Below are positions 57,376 to 64,000 of a stretch of 64,000 nucleotides of DNA, in pieces (positions within the stretch are counted from its first letter, which is position 1; every line of letters starts with the position of its first letter). Below the pieces are notes generated by a model. It was given only the letters and a program-made list of their open reading frames with translations, had not been told where the DNA came from and ran no database searches. This stretch comes from Maritimibacter harenae (GTDB taxonomy: Bacteria; Pseudomonadota; Alphaproteobacteria; Rhodobacterales; Rhodobacteraceae), in the NCBI RefSeq assembly GCF_009882975.1, contig NZ_WTUX01000019.1, positions 628,446 through 692,445 on the forward strand, read 5' to 3'. The translations under genes were made by a program, and so were the position numbers.

Positions 57376-59217
57376 ATGCCTTATTACCGTTCCCGCCGTT
57401 CCACTCATGGCCGCAACATGGCCGGTGCCCGTGGTCTGTGGCGCGCGACAGGCATGACCGACGACGATTTCGGCAAGCCGATCATCGCGGTGGTCAACAG
57501 CTTCACCCAGTTCGTCCCCGGCCACGTCCACCTCAAGGACCTGGGTCAGCTGGTGGCGGGCGAGATCGAGAAGGCCGGCGGGGTCGCCAAGGAATTCAAC
57601 ACCATCGCGGTGGACGACGGCATCGCGATGGGCCATGACGGCATGCTCTATTCGCTGCCCTCGCGCGAGATCATCGCCGACAGCGTGGAATACATGGTCA
57701 ACGCGCATTGCGCGGACGCGATGGTCTGCATCTCGAACTGCGACAAGATCACGCCGGGCATGCTGATGGCCGCGATGCGGCTCAACATCCCCGTGATCTT
57801 CGTCTCCGGCGGCCCGATGGAGGCCGGTAAGGTCACGGTCAACGATCTCGAGAAGGCCGTGGACCTGGTCGACGCGATGGTCGCGGCCGCCGACGACCAG
57901 TATACCGACGAACAGGTCGCGGAATTCGAACAGAATGCCTGCCCGACCTGTGGGTCCTGCTCGGGCATGTTCACCGCAAACTCGATGAACTGCCTCGCCG
58001 AAGCGCTCGGGCTCGCGCTGCCCGGCAATGGTTCGATGCTTGCCACCCATGCCGACCGCGAGCGGCTGTTCCGCGAGGCGGGGCGCAAGATCGTCGAGAT
58101 CACCAAGCTGCATTACGAGGTCGAGGACGAAGGCTACCTCCCGCGCGAGATCGCGACCTTCGAGGCCTTCGAGAACGCCATGTCGCTCGACATCGCGATG
58201 GGCGGGTCGACGAACACGGTGCTCCACCTTCTGGCCATCGCGCACGAGGGAAAAGTGCCATTCACGATGGACGATATCGACCGCTTGAGCCGCAAGGTGC
58301 CGGTTTTGTGCAAGGTGGCCCCGGCCAAGGACGACGTCCACATGGAGGACGTGCACCGCGCCGGCGGCATCATGGGGATCCTGGGCGAGATGCTGCGCGG
58401 CGGGCTTCTGCACGGCGACGCGCGCACGGTCCACACGGGCTCGATGTCCGAGGCGATCGCCAAGTGGGACGTCATGGTGTCCAACGACCCGGCGACCGAA
58501 ACCTTCTACAAGGCGGCCCCGGGCGGCGTGCGCACCACGCAGGCGTTCTCGACCGAGAACCGCTACAAGGAGCTCGACCGGGATCGCGAAGGCGGGGTGA
58601 TCCGCACGGTGGAGCATGCCTTCAGCCAGGATGGCGGGCTCGCCGTGCTCTTCGGCAACATCGCCGAGAATGGCTGCATCGTGAAAACCGCCGGCGTTGA
58701 CGATTCGATCCTGAAGTTCACCGGCAAGGCGCGGGTGTTCGAGAGCCAGGACGCGGCCGTGAACGGCATCCTCACCGGCGAGGTGAGCGAAGGCGAGGTC
58801 GTGATCATCCGCTACGAGGGACCGCAGGGCGGGCCGGGGATGCAGGAGATGCTCTACCCGACCAGCTACCTGAAATCGAAGGGCCTGGGCAAAGCCTGCG
58901 CGCTCCTGACCGACGGGCGCTTCTCGGGCGGCACCTCGGGCCTGTCGATCGGGCACGTGAGCCCGGAAGCCGCGGAGGGCGGGCTGATCGGGCTGGTGGA
59001 GACCGGCGACACGATCGAGATCGACATCCCGAACCGCACGATCAACCTGGCCGTCGAGGACAACGTTCTTGCCGCGCGCCGCGAGGCCAAGGGCCCGCTG
59101 CCGTGGAAGCCGGCCGCGCCGCGCAAGAGGGCAGTGTCGACCGCGCTCAAGGCCTACGCGCTGCTCGCCTCTTCGGCGAACCGCGGCGGCGTACGGATCC
59201 TGCCCGGCGAGGAGTGA
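57376..59217 (+). CDS. ilvD: Dihydroxy-acid dehydratase
   Basis: 613 residues, full length. It dehydrates dihydroxy-acids in branched-chain amino acid and pantothenate synthesis with a Fe-S cluster. The cluster cysteines are in [11 protein letters not shown] and [18 protein letters not shown], and the C-terminus has [20 protein letters not shown]. The start [20 protein letters not shown] is the family N-terminus; an out-of-frame ATG four bases earlier was rejected. GAAGGAG lies upstream. Repeat copy D follows the stop. Confidence 0.96.
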   Translation: MPYYRSRRSTHGRNMAGARGLWRATGMTDDDFGKPIIAVVNSFTQFVPGHVHLKDLGQLVAGEIEKAGGVAKEFNTIAVDDGIAMGHDGMLYSLPSREIIADSVEYMVNAHCADAMVCISNCDKITPGMLMAAMRLNIPVIFVSGGPMEAGKVTVNDLEKAVDLVDAMVAAADDQYTDEQVAEFEQNACPTCGSCSGMFTANSMNCLAEALGLALPGNGSMLATHADRERLFREAGRKIVEITKLHYEVEDEGYLPREIATFEAFENAMSLDIAMGGSTNTVLHLLAIAHEGKVPFTMDDIDRLSRKVPVLCKVAPAKDDVHMEDVHRAGGIMGILGEMLRGGLLHGDARTVHTGSMSEAIAKWDVMVSNDPATETFYKAAPGGVRTTQAFSTENRYKELDRDREGGVIRTVEHAFSQDGGLAVLFGNIAENGCIVKTAGVDDSILKFTGKARVFESQDAAVNGILTGEVSEGEVVIIRYEGPQGGPGMQEMLYPTSYLKSKGLGKACALLTDGRFSGGTSGLSIGHVSPEAAEGGLIGLVETGDTIEIDIPNRTINLAVEDNVLAARREAKGPLPWKPAAPRKRAVSTALKAYALLASSANRGGVRILPGEE

Positions 59218-59356
59218 CCGGGCTGCCAGGCGGTGCGGGCTGTCGCCCGCGCCGGTCGAGCCGCGCAAACCGGTCCCCGGTTTTCGCGGCGGCGGGGGGC
59301 CAGCCCCCGTCGCGCCGGGGGCGCGACTCCCCCGGCGTATTTGGGGAACGGTGAGA
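59218..59356 (+). repeat. Dispersed intergenic repeat, copy D
   Basis: It starts at the ilvD stop. GC-rich stems (including GGGGGC-CA-GCCCCC at about 59294-59307) are followed by GACTCCCCC and the tail GCGTATTTGGGGAACGGTGA (59335-59354). The tail differs from copies B and C at a few positions. The stems may end ilvD transcription. Confidence 0.7.
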
Positions 59357-59364
59357 GGGCGGAC

Positions 59365-59393
59365 TTGTCCGTCGTGGCCGCGAAGGCTATCTC
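59365..59393 (+). promoter_or_regulatory. Predicted promoter of the ABC exporter gene
   Basis: TTGTCC (59365-59370), a 17-base spacer and TATCTC (59388-59393) make a sigma70-like pair, 25 bases before the start codon. It begins just after repeat copy D. Confidence 0.45.
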
Positions 59394-59417
59394 ACGGCTG
59401 AAGATTGGGAAGGACAC

Positions 59418-61202
59418 ATGGCCGCGCAGACGAACGAAGAGAGGGCGAAATCCCGCAAGATCGGCGCGCTGGGAGGCCTGTGGCCGTTCCTCGCCCCCTA
59501 CAAGCTGCTGCTGGTCGCCGCGATCCTGGCGCTCATCTTCACCGCCGCGATTTCGCTGATCATGCCGCTGGCCGTGCGCCGGGTGATCGACGGATTCGCG
59601 AGTTCTGCCGATGCGCTGCTCGACAAGTACTTCCTGGCCGCGATGGCGATCGCCGCGCTCCTGGCGCTGGGCACCGGGCTGCGCTACTACCTTGTCACCC
59701 GGTTGGGCGAACGGGTGGTGGCCGACATCCGCGAGGCCGTGTTCGCGCGCATGATCGGGATGAGCCCGGCGTTCTACGAGAAGATCATGACCGGCGAGGT
59801 TCTGAGCCGGATCACCACCGACACGACGCTGATCCTGTCGGTGATCGGGTCGTCCGTGTCGGTCGCCCTGCGCAACATGCTGATCTTCGCGGGCGGGCTG
59901 GTGATGCTGTTGCTCACCTCGGCCAAGCTGACCGGACTGGTCCTGTTGATCGTGCCGGTCGTGTTGGTGCCGATCATCGTGCTGGGGCGGCGGATGCGGG
60001 TTCTGAGCCGCGAGAACCAGGACTGGATCGCGCGCTCCTCGGGCAAGGCGTCCGAGGCGCTGTTGTCGGTGCAGACCGTGCAGGCCTTCACCCATGAAGA
60101 GCCGTCGCAGGAGGCCTTCGTCGAGGTCACCGAGGAAAGCTACCGCTCGGCGCGCAAGCGGATCACCACGCGCGCGCTCATGACGGTCATCGTGATCACC
60201 CTGATCTTCTCGGGCGTGGTCGGCGTGCTCTGGATCGGGGCGCGCGACGTGCGGGCCGACGAGATGTCGATCGGCGCGCTGGTGCAGTTCGTGATCTACG
60301 CGATCATGGTCGCGGGCGCCGTGGGCGCGCTGTCGGAGATCTGGTCGGAGCTGCAGCGCGCCGCGGGCGCGACGGAGCGGCTGGTCGAGCTTCTGCGCGC
60401 CGAGGACGAGGTGAACGACCCGGATGCGCCCAGGCACCTGCCCGAACCGGTGAGGGGCGAGATCGCGTTCCGCGACGTGTCGTTCCGCTATCCCGCGCGG
60501 CCCGATCACCTGGCGCTCGATCATGCCTCTCTGGAGGTGAAGCCCGGGGAGACCGTGGCGCTGGTCGGGCCATCGGGGGCCGGCAAGTCGACCATCATCC
60601 AGCTCTTGCAACGGTTCTACGATCCCAACGAGGGCACGGTCGAGATCGACGGCGTCGACCTGCGCGCGCTCGAGCGCTCGGAATTCCGCCGGCACGTGGC
60701 GCTCGTGCCGCAGGACGCGGTGATCTTCGCCGACACCGCGCGCGAGAACATCCGCTTCGGTCGGCCGGAAGCATCGGACGCCGAGGTCGAGGCGGCGGCC
60801 GAGGCCGCGGCGGCACATGATTTCCTGGTGAAACTGCCGGACGGCTACGACAGCTACGTGGGCGAGCGCGGCGTCATGCTTTCGGGCGGGCAGAAGCAGC
60901 GCATCGCGATCGCCCGTGCGATCCTGCGCGACGCGCCGATCCTGCTCCTGGACGAGGCGACGAGTGCGCTCGATGCCGAGAGCGAACGGCTGGTCCAGTC
61001 GGCCGTCGACGAGATGGCCAAGGGGCGCACCACGATCATCATCGCGCACCGGCTTGCGACCGTGAAGAAGGCCGACCGGATCGTGGTCTTCGAGGACGGC
61101 CGGATCGTGGCCCAGGGCACGCATGACGAGCTCGTGGCAGAGGGGGGACTCTACGCCCGGCTGGCGCGGCTGCAGTTCACCGACGGGATCGCGGCGGAGT
61201 AA
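59418..61202 (+). CDS. MsbA-like ABC exporter (fused membrane and ATPase domains)
   Basis: 594 residues. Six membrane segments in the first half (VAAILALIFTAAISLIMPLA and onward) and a nucleotide-binding domain with Walker A GPSGAGKST, signature LSGGQKQRIAIARAIL and Walker B ILLLDEATSALD. It works as a homodimer in the inner membrane and is of the lipid/drug exporter type. It resembles the MsbA-related proteins of alphaproteobacteria, but its substrate cannot be told. It is followed by an acyl-CoA synthetase gene, 106 bases downstream. Confidence 0.92.
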   Translation: MAAQTNEERAKSRKIGALGGLWPFLAPYKLLLVAAILALIFTAAISLIMPLAVRRVIDGFASSADALLDKYFLAAMAIAALLALGTGLRYYLVTRLGERVVADIREAVFARMIGMSPAFYEKIMTGEVLSRITTDTTLILSVIGSSVSVALRNMLIFAGGLVMLLLTSAKLTGLVLLIVPVVLVPIIVLGRRMRVLSRENQDWIARSSGKASEALLSVQTVQAFTHEEPSQEAFVEVTEESYRSARKRITTRALMTVIVITLIFSGVVGVLWIGARDVRADEMSIGALVQFVIYAIMVAGAVGALSEIWSELQRAAGATERLVELLRAEDEVNDPDAPRHLPEPVRGEIAFRDVSFRYPARPDHLALDHASLEVKPGETVALVGPSGAGKSTIIQLLQRFYDPNEGTVEIDGVDLRALERSEFRRHVALVPQDAVIFADTARENIRFGRPEASDAEVEAAAEAAAAHDFLVKLPDGYDSYVGERGVMLSGGQKQRIAIARAILRDAPILLLDEATSALDAESERLVQSAVDEMAKGRTTIIIAHRLATVKKADRIVVFEDGRIVAQGTHDELVAEGGLYARLARLQFTDGIAAE

Positions 61203-61308
61203 CGTGGCGGCGTGGGGCAGGTTGCCCCCAACGTCAATCTTGCGGCGAAGGAGCAAAAGCCCCATTTTCAACGAAATCACGCCGATCAACGGCGCCTGGG
61301 GAGGATCA

Positions 61309-63207
61309 ATGGGACGTTACCAATTCAGCTCGCTCGAAGCGCGAAACGAGATCGAGGCCGAGAAGCCGTGGAGCGATCGGCGCCTGCCGACCACGATCTA
61401 CGACCTGCTGTCGGATACGGTCGACAAGTTCGGTGATCGCGACGCGCTGTCGTTCCAGATCGAAAGCGGCCCCAAGGACAAGAAGGAAACGCTGAGCTGG
61501 CGTGAGCTGCACGACAAATCGGTGCAGACCGCGAACCTGTTCCGCTCCCTCGGGATCGGGCAGAACGATGTCGTCGCCTATGTCCTGCCGAATGCGAACG
61601 AAACGGTAATGACGCTGCTGGGCGGGGCCATCGCCGGGATCGTCGCGCCGATCAACCCGCTTCTGGAGCCGGAACAGATCGCCTCGATCCTGCGCCAGAC
61701 CGGGGCGAAGGTCGTCGTGACGCTCCAAGGCTTCCCCAAGACGGACGTGGCCGAGAAGGTCCACAAGGCGATCGAGGATGCGCCGGACGTGGCCCACGTG
61801 CTCGAGATCGACCTGAACCGTTACCTCACGCCGCCCAAGAAATGGATCGTGCCGCTCATCCGGCCGAAGGTCAGCCCGAAGCATTCCGCCACGGTGCAGA
61901 ACTTCAACGCGGCGATCGCGGGGCAGCCCAAGACGTTGACCTTCGAGGACGAGAAGATCGACCGGGTCGCCGCCTATTTCCACACCGGCGGCACGACGGG
62001 CATGCCCAAGGTCGCCCAGCACAAGTATTCGGGCATCATCTACAACGGCTGGATCGGGGCGAACCTGCTCTTCGACGAGAGCGACGTCCTTCTGTGTCCG
62101 CTGCCGCTGTTCCATGTCTTCGCGGTGCATGTCGTGTTCATGGCCGTGTTGACCGCCGGGTCGCACGTGGTGTTCCCGACTCCCGCCGGCTACCGCGGCG
62201 ACGGGGTGTTCGATAACCTCTGGAAGCTGATCGAGCGTTACGGCGTGACCTTCGTCATCACCGTGCCGACGGCGATCTCCGCGATGATGCAACGCCCCGT
62301 GGATGCGGACGTGTCGACGCTCAAGGTGGCGTTCTCGGGGTCCGCTCCGCTGCCGCGCGAATTGTTCAACCGCTTCGAGAAGGCGACCGACGTCAAGATC
62401 GTCGAGGGTTACGGCCTGACCGAGGCGACCTGCCTCGTTTCCTGCAACCCGACGGACGGGGTGAAGAAGATCGGATCCGTCGGGATCCCGTTCCCCTACA
62501 CGGACGTGAAGATCTACCACTGCGATGCGGACGGAAACGTCACCAAGGAATGCGGCGTGGACGAAGTGGGGGAGATCTGCGTGTCGAACCCCGGCGTCTA
62601 TGTCGGCAAGACCTATACCGACGAGACCAAGAACAAGGGGCTCGTGGCGGCCGACAAGTACCTGCGCACCGGCGATCTGGGGCGCATCGACGAGGACGGC
62701 TACCTGTGGATCACGGGCCGGGCCAAGGACATCATCATCCGGGGCGGACACAACATCGACCCCGCCGAGATCGAGGAAGTGCTGGCCGGACATGACGCGG
62801 TGGCCTTCGTGGGGGCCATCGGCCAGCCGGACCCGGTGGCGGGCGAACTGCCTTGCGTCTTCGTGGAACTGGTCGAGGGGGCGACGGTGACCGAGGCAGA
62901 GCTTCTGGACTACGCCAAGGCCAACATCACCGAGCGCGCGGCCGTGCCGAAGTACATCGAGATCATGGACGAGCTGCCGAAGACCGCCGTGGGCAAGGTG
63001 TTCAAGCCGGACCTGCGCAAATCCTCGATCATGCGTGTCTACAACAAGGCGCTGTCCGAGGCGGGGCATGACGCGCAGGTGGTCGAGGTGGTCGAGGACA
63101 AGACGCGCGGTCTCGTCGCCAAGATCGAAGCGCAGGGCGACGTGGACCGGGCGGCCGTCGAGAAGACGCTGGGCGAATTCACGCGGCCCTTCGACTGGGT
63201 CAACTGA
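61309..63207 (+). CDS. Acyl-CoA synthetase (AMP-forming)
   Basis: 632 residues, long-chain type. The AMP-binding core is YFHTGGTTGMPKVAQHK, then YGLTEAT, YLRTGDLGRIDEDGYLW, and the catalytic lysine near the end in LPKTAVGKVFKPDLRK. It would activate a fatty or other carboxylic acid to acyl-CoA. GGGGAGGA precedes the ATG. The gene order, ABC exporter then synthetase then a LuxR-type regulator on the other strand, may reflect an acyl-lipid theme, but it is not proof of one. Confidence 0.87.
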   Translation: MGRYQFSSLEARNEIEAEKPWSDRRLPTTIYDLLSDTVDKFGDRDALSFQIESGPKDKKETLSWRELHDKSVQTANLFRSLGIGQNDVVAYVLPNANETVMTLLGGAIAGIVAPINPLLEPEQIASILRQTGAKVVVTLQGFPKTDVAEKVHKAIEDAPDVAHVLEIDLNRYLTPPKKWIVPLIRPKVSPKHSATVQNFNAAIAGQPKTLTFEDEKIDRVAAYFHTGGTTGMPKVAQHKYSGIIYNGWIGANLLFDESDVLLCPLPLFHVFAVHVVFMAVLTAGSHVVFPTPAGYRGDGVFDNLWKLIERYGVTFVITVPTAISAMMQRPVDADVSTLKVAFSGSAPLPRELFNRFEKATDVKIVEGYGLTEATCLVSCNPTDGVKKIGSVGIPFPYTDVKIYHCDADGNVTKECGVDEVGEICVSNPGVYVGKTYTDETKNKGLVAADKYLRTGDLGRIDEDGYLWITGRAKDIIIRGGHNIDPAEIEEVLAGHDAVAFVGAIGQPDPVAGELPCVFVELVEGATVTEAELLDYAKANITERAAVPKYIEIMDELPKTAVGKVFKPDLRKSSIMRVYNKALSEAGHDAQVVEVVEDKTRGLVAKIEAQGDVDRAAVEKTLGEFTRPFDWVN

Positions 63208-63214
63208 TCGGCGG

Positions 63215-63232
63215 GGCGCCCGCCCGGGCGCC
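63215..63232. terminator. Possible terminator between acyl-CoA synthetase and LuxR genes
   Basis: GGCGCCCG (63215-63222) and CGGGCGCC (63225-63232) form a palindrome in the 25 bases between the convergent stops. The loop is only two bases, so part of the stem must open to make a hairpin. It could end both transcripts. Confidence 0.4.
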
Positions 63233-63844
63233 TCAGATCAAGCGATAATCCTTGGCGCGCTGGATGGCTTCGGCCGTCGTGCGCGCGAAGAGTTTGCCGC
63301 GTGCCGTCGTCAGGCGGGCCTTGAGCGCACTTTCCGATATGCCCAGCCGCGCGGCCCCCGCCGCGTAGCGGTCGCCATCCGCGATGACCTGGAGCGCCTC
63401 GCGCTCGGCGGGCGTGAGGTGGTCGGGGGGCTTGGTTTCGTGGTGCAGCCGCAGGACGATGCCGGTGATTGCCGAGATTTCCTCGTCGTCGAATTCCCGG
63501 TCATTGCGCGCGAGGCCCGCGATCGTGCGCAGCGTGAGTGGTCCGCAGGACACGCAAACGCCGTAGCCCAGCCCGAACTCTGCTGCCTCGTTCATGATCC
63601 CGAACGGGTCGGGCAGGTCGATGTCGCTCCACCGTGTCGCGCCACTGTGGGCCAGACCCCAGGCGATCATCGGGTCGCGCAGGGCGTAGGCGTTGCGCGT
63701 GTAATGGTCCATCCACGCAGGATCATACGTCTGGAACATCATGAGGGGCGCCGCGAAGCGGAAGTGAAGCCCCAGTACGTAGCCGGCCGGGGCGAGCTCC
63801 CCCAGTTCGTTCAGCAATGCGTCGATGATCTGATTCCGGCCCAT
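63233..63844 (-). CDS. LuxR-type regulator with autoinducer-binding domain
   Basis: 203 residues, shorter than the usual 235-250. An N-terminal autoinducer-binding domain (LGLHFRFAAPLMMFQTYDPA, then WSDIDLPDPFGIMNEAAEFG) is followed by a C-terminal LuxR helix-turn-helix (HLTPAEREALQVIADGDRYA, then ISESALKARLTTARGKL). It would bind an acyl-homoserine lactone or similar signal. No luxI-type synthase is in the window, so it is an orphan (solo) here. It converges with the acyl-CoA synthetase gene. Confidence 0.85.
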   Translation of the reverse strand: MGRNQIIDALLNELGELAPAGYVLGLHFRFAAPLMMFQTYDPAWMDHYTRNAYALRDPMIAWGLAHSGATRWSDIDLPDPFGIMNEAAEFGLGYGVCVSCGPLTLRTIAGLARNDREFDDEEISAITGIVLRLHHETKPPDHLTPAEREALQVIADGDRYAAGAARLGISESALKARLTTARGKLFARTTAEAIQRAKDYRLI

Positions 63845-64000
63845 GATTCCAAGTTAGTTATGCGGTGCAGGTGGTTACAACCGTCTACCGCGCGCCATGG
63901 CAGGGCTGCACGGGGGCATGAAAGGCCGAGGTGGCGTGCAAGGGCCGGCCGGGCAGGGTTGTGCAGAGCGGGTCGGGGTCCTTATGTAGGCGCTCACGCG

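Overview
The window is a 64 kb stretch of GC-rich alphaproteobacterial chromosome. Gene content and order point to a marine Rhodobacteraceae (Roseobacter-group) bacterium: a propionyl-CoA carboxylase cluster next to a PccR-type regulator, a ChoXWV choline transporter, a TSUP/TIGR02186 pair, DUF1194 and DUF4174 proteins, and a glycine-riboswitch gcvTHP operon. I see no prophage, transposase, CRISPR array or rRNA operon. Almost all of it is core-type metabolism, with short intergenic regions that carry readable regulatory sites. The genus is an inference, not something proved here.

Layout. 1-2.6 kb: 3' part of rodA, a GhrA-like reductase and a DUF1194 protein. 2.7-14.7 kb: propionate assimilation (scpA, pccA, pccB), two small unknown genes behind pccB, a GT-C-like membrane protein, a DUF4174 protein, an MFS exporter, and pccR. 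14.7-16.2 kb: CoxG-like, YdcH and hemerythrin proteins. 16.3-23.2 kb: choline uptake (choX, an extra exported protein, choW, choV), a HExxH lipoprotein, and a dimethylglycine/sarcosine dehydrogenase-like flavoprotein. 23.3-27.2 kb: an MpaB-like protein, tRNA-Ala(CGC), trxC, a geranylgeranyl-reductase-family flavoprotein and a methyltransferase. 27.3-32.5 kb: gcvP, gcvH and gcvT behind a tandem glycine riboswitch, then a gamma-glutamylcyclotransferase-like gene. 32.7-42.9 kb: an ilvE-like aminotransferase, UspA, a DMT transporter, nfuA-tsaB-rimI, purine nucleoside phosphorylase, TSUP plus TIGR02186, ychF, an OPX-type export lipoprotein, a PPP-type phosphoesterase and tRNA-Ser(GCT). 43.1-46.5 kb: a glutarate/glutaryl-CoA module (CoA-transferase, gcdH, divergent LysR). 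46.5-50 kb: HpaR-like and NsrR-like regulators, a patatin lipoprotein and an HtrA protease. 50-57 kb: an OmpR/histidine kinase pair divergent from htrA, then a GbsR-MFP-RND efflux operon. 57-63.8 kb: ilvD, an MsbA-like ABC exporter, an acyl-CoA synthetase and an orphan LuxR-type regulator.

How the genes fit together. Three acyl-CoA or one-carbon routes dominate. Propionyl-CoA goes to methylmalonyl-CoA and succinyl-CoA through PccAB and ScpA, probably under PccR; TTTGCAAA boxes lie upstream of the pccB promoter and inside the pccR promoter. Choline or betaine enters through ChoXWV; demethylation of its products by the GcvT-family flavoprotein and then glycine cleavage by GcvTHP would yield C1 units. 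Glutarate is activated and oxidised to crotonyl-CoA.

The best leads for new biology are: a dispersed intergenic repeat whose four copies all lie just after plus-strand genes and end in a conserved GTATTT..GAACGATGA-like tail; the PccR activator/autorepressor layout; two unknown proteins co-transcribed with pccB and cut off from pccA by a terminator; an unknown exported protein inside the choline-transporter operon; a candidate Irr iron box on nfuA; and a three-repeat operator in front of the GbsR-type efflux operon.
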